Positions 22,291-29,219 of a DNA stretch of 39,544 bases are shown piece by piece. Made by a program: the position numbers and the translations under genes. The stretch is from Streptomyces eurocidicus (GTDB lineage Bacteria; Actinomycetota; Actinomycetes; Streptomycetales; Streptomycetaceae), in contig NZ_LGUI01000017.1 of the NCBI RefSeq assembly GCF_002891295.1, positions 1-39,544 on the forward strand, read 5' to 3'. The notes under the pieces are model-generated. The model searched no databases, was not told the origin of the DNA, and worked only from the letters and a program-made list of their open reading frames with translations. Numbering within the stretch: position 1 is the first letter of the stretch; each line of letters opens with the position of its first letter.

Positions 22291-23751
22291 TCACTTCATC
22301 TCGTGGATTTTCCGGCTCGCGTTACCCGAATTTCCCTGCGGCGGCTTGTGCGCCATGCGCGCGGCCTTCGCCTCACTAGGGGCGTTGCCCGCTGCCGGTC
22401 CCGCTTGCTCAGGCTTCGGGCCGAGTTTCTGGATCTCCGCTGCCGCCTTCGCGTCTTCCTTCCGCATCGCGCGGAAGGTACTGATCTGCGAGGGGGTATA
22501 GCCCGCATCACTCCAGAGCTGCTCTTCAGGAACATTGAGCTGCTGAAGCTTGAGAAGGGCGTCGATGTGCTGGGCCTCGGTCCGGTATTCCGGGTCCCGC
22601 CAAACGGTCTCCATGGCGAATTCCTTGGCCCGCTTGTCACCCTTGATCGCGAAGCACAACCGGATCACCTGCTCCCAGGATTCCCCGAAGTACAGCATCC
22701 GTTCGCGGACCTTGGCGACTAGCCCGGCCTCCGAGCTGATAATGGCCTCACCGGAGGGCGGCGGGCCGCCGTTCACCAGGAAGTAGTAACTGGGGGTCCT
22801 GGATATGGAACTGAGGTGCTGTAGGAGGAGACCTACCAGGTCGCAATAGTTGCTCAGGCTGGCGGCTTCGAACTGGCCGAATTTGGCCTGCGGGTCCTCG
22901 GCCTGCAAAAGTTTGTCGACGGCGACCTTGAAGGGCTCGATGGGATTGCCCTGGTCGTCCTCCGTGATCTCAAGGCCGGTGACGTACCGCTGTGGCCAGG
23001 CGGCGAACTCGGATGCGGTGAGAGCGTCCGCCGTCACCTTATTGATCGCCGACTGAATGGGAATCACGTTGGCGAGGTCTGAGTACGGGTCACCCGCGAG
23101 GCGGGAACGGTTATGGAAGGGGACGACCGGGACGACACCGAGATGGTTCGGGGTCTTGGTCCCGTTCTCCCACTCGGTCTGACCGCGCTTGACCTCGTAG
23201 ACGTACTCCTCGGTCCACAGCGTCACCCACTGCCGGCCCCAGTCATCGAGGAAAAACCGGGCCGCGGCCTCCAGCTCGGTGCGCGACCCCGGCTTGTACT
23301 GCACGACCATTTCCTCAGCCGACACTGGCTGAATCGACGGCTCCCCGTCGGCCCCCTGCCACACCAGCACGTACGCACGGCCCTGGATCATCGCGTCCAG
23401 GTGCACGCCGGTCGACAGGACATCCATGCCGCTGCGCTGCCACATGTCCCGGGCGTCCGTGTCGAACCCCGGGGTATCGGGTATGCGGAAACCCTCCACG
23501 GCCATGCGCTCAGTTGCGGAGTCGATGATCAGGCCGCAGAAATTGTCACGCCAGTTCTCGAAGACCTCGCGGAACTCGGCCTTGAAGCGGGCCTGAGAGA
23601 ATGCGAGCCGCTGGTGCTCCCCCTCGTAGTACTGGGCGTACCGCCACATGTCCGGGAGCTGGTCGGTGAGTTTGCCGTGCAGATAGGCCAGCCAGTCAAC
23701 AGGGGTTTCCGGGGGGCCGACGGCGGTGTATCCGGTGGGGGGAACAATCAA
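22291..23751 (-). CDS. Portal protein (SPP1 Gp6-like)
   Basis: A 486-residue SPP1 gp6-type portal. Characteristic pieces are WRYAQYYEGEHQRLAFSQARF, ENWRDNFCGLIIDSATERMAVEGFR, GRAYVLVWQG, then NRSRLAGDPYSDLANVIPIQSAINKV and the stem region SYYFLVNGGPPPSGEAIISSEAGL. Portals form the 12-subunit channel at one capsid vertex and dock the terminase. The start is TTG (23751), six bases after GAGGT. The C-terminal 60 residues are charged and Q/A-rich. It is separated from the terminase by 226 non-coding bases. Confidence 0.9.
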   Translation of the reverse strand: MIVPPTGYTAVGPPETPVDWLAYLHGKLTDQLPDMWRYAQYYEGEHQRLAFSQARFKAEFREVFENWRDNFCGLIIDSATERMAVEGFRIPDTPGFDTDARDMWQRSGMDVLSTGVHLDAMIQGRAYVLVWQGADGEPSIQPVSAEEMVVQYKPGSRTELEAAARFFLDDWGRQWVTLWTEEYVYEVKRGQTEWENGTKTPNHLGVVPVVPFHNRSRLAGDPYSDLANVIPIQSAINKVTADALTASEFAAWPQRYVTGLEITEDDQGNPIEPFKVAVDKLLQAEDPQAKFGQFEAASLSNYCDLVGLLLQHLSSISRTPSYYFLVNGGPPPSGEAIISSEAGLVAKVRERMLYFGESWEQVIRLCFAIKGDKRAKEFAMETVWRDPEYRTEAQHIDALLKLQQLNVPEEQLWSDAGYTPSQISTFRAMRKEDAKAAAEIQKLGPKPEQAGPAAGNAPSEAKAARMAHKPPQGNSGNASRKIHEMK

Positions 23752-23774
23752 GCAGATACCTCAAACAGTTGGGG

Positions 23775-23861
23775 CGAGGGGGCCGCACCGGCTTTCAACC
23801 CCTTTCGGCTCACCCCCGCGTACGCGGGGGCCGGTTACTCGTGGGCGGTGCGGCCCCCTCG
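23775..23861. other. Inverted repeat enclosing a solitary CRISPR-repeat-like palindrome
   Basis: Between terminase and portal. A 15-base arm (cgagggggccgcacc, 23775–23789) pairs perfectly with 23847–23861. Inside is the 18-base perfect palindrome cccccgcgtacgcggggg (23813–23830) with ggctca before it and ccggttac after. The core resembles the reverse complement of the repeats at 193–476 and actinobacterial I-E repeats. No coding frame is convincing in 23752–23977. Confidence 0.55.
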
Positions 23862-23942
23862 GGATGCGCTGACCTCACGTCGGCCCGACGATCACCCGGT
23901 AACCCCGCGAGTGCACGGCAGCACGGGCCAGCGCAGTGCGCA

Positions 23943-23973
23943 GGCCGGCCGGGGACAATGCCCCGGGCCGGCC
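23943..23973 (-). terminator. Terminator after the large terminase gene
   Basis: A GC hairpin, ggccggccgggg (23943–23954) against ccccgggccggcc (23961–23973), with one bulge and a short loop. It sits five bases beyond the terminase stop codon. It has no T-run but is very stable. It separates packaging from head genes. Confidence 0.55.
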
Positions 23974-23977
23974 CGGT

Positions 23978-24871
23978 CTAGAAGCCGATGACGCGCCGGC
24001 GCTTGAGGTGCAGGCGACCGTCGGCGATTGCGTCGGCGCGGCCCTCGAAGGCGAGGATCGCGCACACGGCCAGGTCAATCTTCTTCTTGGAGCGAGGAGA
24101 TTCCTTGGTGATCAGCAAACCCTGGGGGACTTCTCTCGTCACGGCATTGAGGCAATGCCGGGTGAGGCCCGGATCACCGTCGTGCTTCAAGTCGCCGACG
24201 ACCACGGCGGAATGGAGCCGCTCCGTGGCTTCGCACATTCTCATGGGTCTGTTGGTCCAGTACTCGAAGACGTAATCATCCCCGTACTCGATGGACCACC
24301 GGCCCAAGGCTTCCTGCCCATACGGCCGGTCACCGTAGAACCATTCAACCCGGTAGGTTTCGAAGGCCTTCTTCACGGCGGCCTCGACGGCCAGCACGTC
24401 GACTTCCCAGTCGGGATTCTTGGGGTCGCGCGGGTTCTCCTGGAGGTGGAGGACGAAAAGCTTGCCGTCCCTCAGCCGGCACCCGACGAGACCGGTCGCG
24501 TCGCCGCGGATGCTCCCATCGAAACCGACGGCGATCTGATCCCCGGGAAGGATCGGGTCGTCCTCGTCACGGCAGGCGTCCCACTCGGATTTGAGCAGCC
24601 AGCCGTCCGCGTTCTCCTGAATGTTGTTCAGGTAGAAGCGGTAGGCGACCGCCGCGCTGGTACGCGGGTCCATGATCGCGGCAACGATGCCGTCGACATC
24701 AACCCAATGAGAGTCGCCGTAGGCGTCGACGACCGCGGCGCGCACCGCAGGCTCGTCCTTGAGGTCAACCCCCGGTACGGCCTCGCGGCATCGTAGATGC
24801 CCTGGGAGCGATCTCGCGGCTCGTCGCGTCACGCAGCGTGCAACTCGGATTGCTCGTTCGCGCTGAAGCAT
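23978..24871 (-). CDS. Terminase large subunit, C-terminal nuclease part
   Basis: The intact portion starts near DLKDEPAVRAAVVDAYGDSHW. It contains the RNase H-like nuclease of the terminase: IAVGFDGSIRGDATG (first metal-binding aspartate), WEVDVLAVEAAV, FYGDRPYGQEALGRWSIEYG and the final KKKIDLAVCAILAFEGR (last aspartate). It cuts concatemers at cos. The first 35 or so residues of this open frame (MLQRERAIRVARC…) are not terminase sequence; the true upstream coding lies in another frame because of missing bases between 24785 and 25310. ATPase and nuclease should be one protein of about 560 residues. Confidence 0.8.
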   Translation of the reverse strand: MLQRERAIRVARCVTRRAARSLPGHLRCREAVPGVDLKDEPAVRAAVVDAYGDSHWVDVDGIVAAIMDPRTSAAVAYRFYLNNIQENADGWLLKSEWDACRDEDDPILPGDQIAVGFDGSIRGDATGLVGCRLRDGKLFVLHLQENPRDPKNPDWEVDVLAVEAAVKKAFETYRVEWFYGDRPYGQEALGRWSIEYGDDYVFEYWTNRPMRMCEATERLHSAVVVGDLKHDGDPGLTRHCLNAVTREVPQGLLITKESPRSKKKIDLAVCAILAFEGRADAIADGRLHLKRRRVIGF

Positions 24872-25336
24872 TGGTGGTCTCGATCAGCGGGAACCGGCGC
24901 CGCCGTCTTCTGAACATTTCTATCCAGGTCTCCAGACGTATACGCCATGATCGATTCGACGAATGATGACCTCGTCGCAACACAAGCGGCAGCAGCCCGC
25001 CGGCAGGAACGTTCCTGCCGGGCCGGCAAGAGTGGCCTCGCCCTCAGCCCACGGCTGCCTCGACGTCACCGGCTCAATCGTCAGGGCTGAGAGCATTGGT
25101 GGTCTCGATCAGCCGGGAACCGGCGCCGGCCGTCTTCTGAACATTTCCATCCAGGGTCTCCCAGACGCATATACGCCATGATTCGATTCGACGAAATGAT
25201 GAACCTCGTCGCAAACAACAAAGCGGCAGCAGCCCGGCCCCGGCAGGAACGTTCCTGCCGGGGCCGGGCAAAGGTGGGCCTCGCCCCCTCAAGCCCACGG
25301 CTGCTCGACGTCACCGGCTCAATGCGGCCAGGGCGA
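24866..25336. repeat. Noisy tandem duplication inside the large terminase gene
   Basis: Copy A (about 24866–25088) and copy B (about 25093–25336) are the same terminase segment, from the IEPVTSSSRGLEGARPTF region to LIETTNA. Copy A is about 20 bases shorter, and nearly every difference is a single-base loss in a homopolymer or doublet. Copy B also has extra bases (gggagaccc for ggagacc). Combining both restores DEVHHFVESNHGVYASGDLDRNVQKTAG as continuous coding, split here across the two copies. This pattern is expected from a low-accuracy read joined by an assembler, not from evolution. Confidence 0.8.
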
Positions 25337-25815
25337 CCGTCCTTGAACTGAATCAGACCCTTGCCGATGTCGAGATTGAACTCTCGCTCCGCCGGAGACT
25401 CAGCCAGCATGCCCCGGATCTGATCCCGCGTGTTAGCCGTCTGATCCAGGGACGTCGCGGCGATCTGCACCAGGGGAAGCGGGACGCGCTTTCCCACCGG
25501 GAGGCCACTGTCGTCGAAGTGCGAGAACCGGGCCGGACCGATGAACTCCACGATGGCCAGGGCCGCCAGGAGCGGCGTCTTCCCCCACCCCTTCGCCCGG
25601 CGCAGCGCGGCAGACCGGTACAACCATCGCCCGCGCTCGTCGATGGCGTAGAGCCAGAGGACGAAGCGGATCTGCTCCGGGGAAAACCTCCAGGGCTCGC
25701 CGGCCCGCTCGCCGTCCGGCTGGAGTACGTAGTCCTGACACCAGCGGATGATGCCGTACCCGAGGCTGCGCGTGGGGTGCGGGACACCAGGTGGTGTGTT
25801 TCCCGTCAGGGGCAT
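25081..25815 (-). CDS. Terminase large subunit, N-terminal ATPase part
   Basis: Residues 1–178 are clear terminase: RSLGYGIIRWCQDYVLQPDGE, then RFSPEQIRFVLWLYAIDERGRW and the Walker A-like RRAKGWGKTPLLAALA. IAATSLDQTANTRDQIRGML follows, then IEPVTSSSRGLEGARPTF. After residue about 182 the open frame is spurious (RPRQERSCRGRAAAALLFA…), because a 50-base insertion shifts the frame just before Walker B (VVCDEVHH). ATG 25815 has GGGGGTGAAGG upstream. The protein powers DNA packaging into the prohead. As read here it cannot give a working enzyme without correcting the sequence or a recoding event. Confidence 0.85.
   Translation of the reverse strand: MPLTGNTPPGVPHPTRSLGYGIIRWCQDYVLQPDGERAGEPWRFSPEQIRFVLWLYAIDERGRWLYRSAALRRAKGWGKTPLLAALAIVEFIGPARFSHFDDSGLPVGKRVPLPLVQIAATSLDQTANTRDQIRGMLAESPAEREFNLDIGKGLIQFKDGRPGRIEPVTSSSRGLEGARPTFARPRQERSCRGRAAAALLFATRFIISSNRIMAYMRLGDPGWKCSEDGRRRFPADRDHQCSQP
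25232..25269. repeat. 38-bp perfect palindrome in a 50-base insertion before Walker B
   Basis: Arms 25232–25250 and 25251–25269 are exact reverse complements, with aacgtt at the centre. On the minus strand the coding runs …GARPT F up to TTT at 25272–25270, and resumes F VVCDEVHH from TTT at 25222–25220, exactly 50 bases later. Both ends share CTTTG. Copy A of the noisy duplication holds a degraded version of the same hairpin. Confidence 0.75.
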
Positions 25816-25832
25816 CCTTCACCCCCTTCGGG

Positions 25833-26039
25833 TTACTCGGAGTCGTCCAGGGCTTCGGCCTGGAACGCGGCTGCGACGGCGGCCTCGCTGGGATAGGGGG
25901 CCTCGACTACGCGTACCCATCCCGTGGTCTCGTCGGTGCCGTTGAGGAAATGGGGGGTCAGGGCGCCGGCGAAAACCGCGAGCGGGTCAGCTTCCCCCGA
26001 CACGTCACACCGTGTGCCGACGACCGTCCAACTACGCAT
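25833..26039 (-). CDS. Small conserved-looking protein between the terminase genes
   Basis: A 68-residue protein (MRSWTVVGTRCDVSGEADPLAVFAG…) with a short beta–alpha pattern: VVGTRCDVSGEADPLAV, then GWVRVVEAPYPSEAAVAAAFQ. Its ATG overlaps the small-terminase stop, so it is probably translated from the same message. I do not recognise a family. Small genes in this position occur in other actinophage terminase modules. A packaging accessory role is a guess from location only. Confidence 0.65.
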   Translation of the reverse strand: MRSWTVVGTRCDVSGEADPLAVFAGALTPHFLNGTDETTGWVRVVEAPYPSEAAVAAAFQAEALDDSE

Positions 26040-26487
26040 TAGGGGACTCCTCGGATTCGGAGAGCATCTTGAAAAGTTCGGCGTCCATGTCCGCGGCCTT
26101 GGCCTCCTGGGCCGCCGCAGCGGCCTCCGCCTCGGCCTGCTGGTCGAAACTCATCCGCAGCCTCGCCCGGTCCTCCGTCGTGGCGCCCCAGCGGCCCACG
26201 CGCTGCCGGATCTCACCGGCAAGCCGCGTCTCCCCCTGGTAAAAGGCGTCCACGAGCTTGGTCGTCATTTCCAGCTCCGCCCAGTCCGTTTCCAACCAGT
26301 GCTGAGACTGCGGAGAGCCGGACCAGGTTTTCCAGAAGCGCTTGGCGCCGCCCGTGGCGACCCCCAGAGCCTTGGGGAGCGCCCGGCCCTCGCCGGAGCT
26401 GGAGGTGAGGCCGTGCTCGCCCAGGGCGTGGTTCGTGTTCCGGCGGCGTGCGTTCGGGTTCGGGGCAGGGCCTCGTCGCGTGGGCAT
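26032..26487 (-). CDS. Terminase small subunit
   Basis: A 151-residue protein beginning MPTRRGPAPNPNARRRNTNH, the usual P27-family small-terminase opening in actinophages. It continues with TWSGSPQSQHWLETDWAELEMTTKLVDAFY and RQRVGRWGATTEDRARLRM, followed by an A/E-rich helix. It binds the cos region and recruits the large subunit. The same frame stays open to 26751, but that extension is R/P-rich and lacks coding character. ATG 26487 overlaps the preceding stop (TGATG). Confidence 0.8.
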   Translation of the reverse strand: MPTRRGPAPNPNARRRNTNHALGEHGLTSSSGEGRALPKALGVATGGAKRFWKTWSGSPQSQHWLETDWAELEMTTKLVDAFYQGETRLAGEIRQRVGRWGATTEDRARLRMSFDQQAEAEAAAAAQEAKAADMDAELFKMLSESEESPNA

Positions 26488-26663
26488 CAGCCCACCCCGC
26501 GAATAGCGGCCGGGTCGACGCCGTACAGCTCGCCCAGGTCCACTAGCTCGGACAGTGCCTCCTGTCGCCAGCCCCGCCGCCGGGCGGCCTTCGAGAGCCG
26601 TAGTCGGCCGAGGGCGGCCCGGGGGCGCTTGCAGCCGTGGCACAGGCCGTCGCAGTCGAGCAC
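26487..26663 (-). CDS. Small cysteine-rich hypothetical protein
   Basis: A 58-residue protein, VLDCDGLCHGCKRPRAALGR…, with three closely spaced cysteines that could bind zinc, a basic middle and the ordered C-terminus ELVDLGELYGVDPAAIRG. GTG 26663 follows GGAG by six bases; GTG 26669 is too close to it. The stop overlaps the small-terminase ATG. The competing frame (MSDCPPGFYPEGALLEGRF, from 26751) opens plausibly but becomes compositional noise. Function unknown. Confidence 0.5.
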   Translation of the reverse strand: MLDCDGLCHGCKRPRAALGRLRLSKAARRRGWRQEALSELVDLGELYGVDPAAIRGVG

Positions 26664-26820
26664 GGGCACCTCCAGAGGCAGTCACAGGGCGGACGAAGCG
26701 CCCTTCCAGGAGGGCGCCTTCGGGATAGAATCCGGGCGGGCAGTCCGACATGGAGTGACGTGCTCAGGCACCCGGTACCAAGCCGATTTCGGAATTTGGG
26801 ATTACGGCCGGGGGCCGTCT

Positions 26821-26846
26821 GAGGCCCCCGTTTACCCGGGGGCCTC
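26821..26846 (-). terminator. Terminator after the HNH gene
   Basis: A perfect 10-base stem, gaggcccccg (26821–26830) and cgggggcctc (26837–26846), with loop tttacc. It is one base from the HNH stop codon. A smaller hairpin (acggcc/ggccgt) follows at about 26803–26817. Confidence 0.65.
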
Positions 26847-26847
26847 T

Positions 26848-27174
26848 CTACGTGCCACGGTCTTCGAAGTAGGTCTTCTTCCGGTGGCAGGTCCGGCACA
26901 GGACCCAGAGGTTCGTCAGCTCCCACGTGCCACCTCGGGCGACCGGGATCAGGTGGTCCACCTCCAGCTCGTTGCGGGCGCCGCAGCGCTGGCAGGTGAA
27001 GCGGTCACGGGCGAGCACCGTGGCCCGGCGCTTGTGGAAGTCGCCGGGGCGACTGGCGTTTCTGGCCGATGGCTGCCAGCCCCTCTTGGGAGGGGCGTGC
27101 TTCTCGCACCGGCCAGAGCGGGCCGTCACGGAGGGGCAGCCCGCGGTCATGCAGATCGATTTCGCTCGGGGCAT
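26848..27174 (-). CDS. HNH endonuclease of the packaging module
   Basis: A 108-residue protein starting at ATG (27174) after GGGGAG. The N-terminus (MPRAKSICMTAGCPSVTARSGRCEKH) carries a possible zinc knot. The HNH core is FTCQRCGARNELEVDHLIPVARGG with LWVLCRTCHRKKT, giving paired CxxC motifs and the catalytic DH. HNH proteins beside terminase genes in cos-type phages work with the large subunit to cut cos. This position implies that cos lies nearby, probably in the non-coding bases 27175–27700. Confidence 0.85.
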   Translation of the reverse strand: MPRAKSICMTAGCPSVTARSGRCEKHAPPKRGWQPSARNASRPGDFHKRRATVLARDRFTCQRCGARNELEVDHLIPVARGGTWELTNLWVLCRTCHRKKTYFEDRGT

Positions 27175-27198
27175 CGTGGCTTTCTCCCCTCCGTGACG

Positions 27199-27287
27199 TG
27201 GTGAGCCGGCGGGACTCGAACCCGCTCTACCGCCCGGCCACCCCTGTCGGGGCTTAGGGGTGGCGTGCACCCATGCACTTCGGCTCC
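27199..27287 (-). other. tRNA-like structure (possibly degenerate tRNA)
   Basis: The minus strand has a textbook T arm (gcgggttcgagtcccgc, 27225–27209) followed by cggctcacca. A GGAGCCG at 27287–27281 could pair with the 3' strand, and gtgc-atgggt-gcac resembles a D arm. The middle does not fold into a normal 5+7 anticodon arm; instead gccacccc pairs with ggggtggc around a 12-base loop, and the acceptor is one base short of CCA. It may be a decayed tRNA, an atypical one or a tRNA mimic. Confidence 0.3.
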
Positions 27288-27289
27288 AG

Positions 27290-27597
27290 CCAGGAGCGAC
27301 CTGGCCTTGGGCCACCACAGGGATCAGCCGTGGTGGTTCGGATAGCAGGCCCCGGCTGGCTACTGGTCTGGCAGCCGGGGCCTTGGCCCTCTTGGATCTC
27401 AACTCAGAAAAATCTTTCTGGGAAATCAACAAGAGGGAAACTTTAAACTTTCTTCTCTTCTTCTTCTCTATTAAAGAGAGAGTTTTTCTTTCTTAGTTTT
27501 ACTCTCACTAAGTATGTAGGTGTTACGTCGACCCTCAATCAGCCCTTCTGGTCAAAATGAGATGCAGGTCACAAGGTTTGAGGGTGGTGGAGGCTGA
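27290..27597. other. Structured AT-rich divergence region, probable control/cos area
   Basis: No gene. It contains hairpins at 27312–27336 (ccaccac/gtggtgg) and 27348–27382 (perfect 11-base stem ggccccggctg/cagccggggcc). A smaller stem (cagaaa/tttctg) lies at 27405–27420, followed by a strikingly AT/CT-rich tract to about 27520. Leftward packaging genes and rightward early genes diverge here, so promoters must be present, but I could not fix one with confidence. This is the most likely place for cos. Confidence 0.5.
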
Positions 27598-27610
27598 GTT
27601 GTCGTGAGCT
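27598..27610 (+). promoter_or_regulatory. 13-base leader element, copy 1
   Basis: GTTGTCGTGAGCT, 100 bases before the HTH gene. In context GAGTT-GTCGTG-AGCTC can form a 5-bp hairpin. A TAGGGT lies 18 bases after TTGTCG, so a promoter role for this copy is possible. Confidence 0.65.
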
Positions 27611-27709
27611 CGGAGTGGCTGGTAGGGTCAGCGTCTTCCTGTCACCGCGTCATGGGTCATCGAAGGCCCCGGATGCTCCTCGTTCTCTTGCTGGAAGGTC
27701 TGTCAGCCC

Positions 27710-28237
27710 ATGGCCAAGCTGCCCACGGATGCCGAGCTGACAGTGCTGGTCCACCTGGGCCTGAGCGACCCGGAGATCGCAGAGCGATACGGAGTGAGCA
27801 AGCAGGCTGTCCAGAAGCGCAGGGACAAGATGGGGCTGGTGAAGATCAATCCTGCCCAGGAGCGGGTCAATACCGCGCTGAAGAGCATTTGGGATGTGAA
27901 GACGGACCGCACTGGCGAGGATACGCACCACAACCGCTACTTCCTCAAATGCGTCAAGGTGTACATGCGCATGCGGCTCGGGGACAAGATCAGCGGCTAC
28001 CAGAAGGAAGAAGTCGCGCGGTTCCTCAGCCAGTTGGAGCGAGAGAAGTCCGTCGTTCATTATCGGCGCAAGGTAGAAGGCGAGCAGGGCGAAGAGACTG
28101 CTGACGAAGCCCTGGAGGGCTTTGTCCTGGTCCTGCGGGAGCCTTCTGACGGCCGCAGGATCCTCCGCTGGCCCGCAGATGTGGAGTTGCCGGAAGAGGA
28201 CCTCCAGCGCGCGATGGAGCTTCCTGACGAGGAATAG
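27710..28237 (+). CDS. Helix-turn-helix DNA-binding protein
   Basis: A 175-residue protein. Residues about 5–42 (DAELTVLVHLGLSDPEIAERYGVSKQAVQKRRDKMGL) are a clear helix-turn-helix of the sigma-region-4/Trp-repressor-like sort. A charged helical region follows (RYFLKCVKVYMRMRLGDKISGYQKEEVARFLSQL) and an acidic C-terminus. It is the first gene on the rightward strand after the divergence region, where actinophages often encode an early regulator. Its target is unknown. The ribosome site is weak (GGAAGG about 14 bases upstream). A strong terminator directly follows, so it forms its own unit. Confidence 0.75.
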   Translation: MAKLPTDAELTVLVHLGLSDPEIAERYGVSKQAVQKRRDKMGLVKINPAQERVNTALKSIWDVKTDRTGEDTHHNRYFLKCVKVYMRMRLGDKISGYQKEEVARFLSQLEREKSVVHYRRKVEGEQGEETADEALEGFVLVLREPSDGRRILRWPADVELPEEDLQRAMELPDEE

Positions 28238-28266
28238 GGCCATGCCCTCGCGCCCCAGGCCGGAGC

Positions 28267-28311
28267 GCAGCGAAGCCGCCGACCCCCGTTTCGGGCCGGC
28301 GGCTTCGCTGC
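28267..28311. terminator. Bidirectional terminator between HTH and IclR-type genes
   Basis: A perfect 15-base stem, gcagcgaagccgccg (28267–28281) and cggcggcttcgctgc (28297–28311), sits between two convergent genes. It ends both transcripts. Confidence 0.85.
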
Positions 28312-28323
28312 GCTGCTGGGTGG

Positions 28324-29112
28324 TCAGAAGAAGGTGTTGATGCTCTCCGCGGCCTGCATGGTGGCCACCGCCAGATGTCCGACCCGGCGGGCCACATGGC
28401 CCGCCGGCACCAGGAGAAGAACCGCACCCTGAACGGTCATGCCGTACAGAACCGGTGCGGCTACGGCATCCCACCCGGGAATGCATTCCTCCTGCCCGAC
28501 CTCGTGACCACGGGCACGGATGCCTTCCAGGCAGGCCAGCAGCTCATCTTCGGAGCGGATGGCTCCGGGGGCGGCGTCGTGCGGTAGCGGACGGGCCAGG
28601 GCCTGGCGCTGAATTCCGGGAGAGGCGTGGGCGAGGATGGCCCGGCCGGTGGCGCCGATACGCAGGTCGTTGCCCACGGCGGCCAGCGCGAAGCCGTCCA
28701 GGCTGCTGACGTCGGTGTCGCCGCGGACGCGATGCCTGGGCACAGCCGCCAAGCCCTTGTTCTCGTAGTAGAAGGCCGCGCCACCGGTGATGCGGTGCAG
28801 CTCCACCAGAGCCGCCTGGGTGGGGGCAGGGGCCGGCAAACGGCTGGAGGATGACATGCTCCACATCGCCGACGCCCCGCCGAGCCAGTATTCACCCGAC
28901 TTGTCAGTGTCGTAGGTGCCGACTTCACAGCCCTCTTTGAGGGCCCGATGGGCTGTGGAGACGGATACCCCGGCCACCTGGGCAAGCGTTGTGGGGGTGT
29001 GCCTATATCCCGAAAGGCCGAGAAATGCGGCCTCGACGCGGTAGGCGATGCGGTGGGAGGAGCCGGGACCCTTGTTCTGATTTTGGTCCGCGCTCTTGCT
29101 ACTGGTACTCAC
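28324..29112 (-). CDS. IclR-type transcriptional regulator
   Basis: A 262-residue regulator with the IclR layout. The N-terminal winged helix (about 22–75) contains TPTTLAQVAGVSVSTAHRALKEG and EYWLGG. The C-terminal effector domain contains ALVELHRITGGAAFYYENKG, IGATGRAILAHASP, and near the end GWDAVAAPVLYGMTVQGAVLLLVP, matching the ligand-binding core of the family. The start is GTG at 29112, after AAGGA. Such proteins normally sense small metabolites. It is followed by a shared terminator, and a quinone oxidoreductase lies upstream on the same strand. Both genes look host-derived and are unusual phage cargo. It may control the dyad operators at 30283–30336. Confidence 0.75.
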   Translation of the reverse strand: MSTSSKSADQNQNKGPGSSHRIAYRVEAAFLGLSGYRHTPTTLAQVAGVSVSTAHRALKEGCEVGTYDTDKSGEYWLGGASAMWSMSSSSRLPAPAPTQAALVELHRITGGAAFYYENKGLAAVPRHRVRGDTDVSSLDGFALAAVGNDLRIGATGRAILAHASPGIQRQALARPLPHDAAPGAIRSEDELLACLEGIRARGHEVGQEECIPGWDAVAAPVLYGMTVQGAVLLLVPAGHVARRVGHLAVATMQAAESINTFF

Positions 29113-29194
29113 TCACCATTCCTTGGCTGCGTCCTGAACTGCCCTCGGGCGGCAATGGGGACTGATGTCGCCATTCCTGACAGCAAACCGAGGT

Positions 29195-29206
29195 TACTAC
29201 GTAGTA
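29195..29206. promoter_or_regulatory. 12-base palindrome upstream of the IclR-type gene
   Basis: tactacgtagta, a perfect dyad in the 107-base gap between the oxidoreductase stop and the regulator start. A related ctacgta occurs at 30231–30237, upstream of the oxidoreductase. It is a candidate operator or autoregulation site. Confidence 0.4.
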
Positions 29207-29219
29207 GCGCTGATCGGCT

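Noticed and set aside
23756..23991. Plus-strand frames between portal and terminase
   Set aside because: They run through palindromes and terminators and have no coding pattern.
26488..26751. N-terminal extension of the small terminase to 26751
   Set aside because: Residues after the first 25 are arginine/proline-rich noise, and a better small gene lies in the overlapping frame.
27604..28104. A 166-codon plus-strand frame overlapping the HTH gene
   Set aside because: It is out of phase with the clear HTH protein at 27710–28237 and consists of low-complexity residues.
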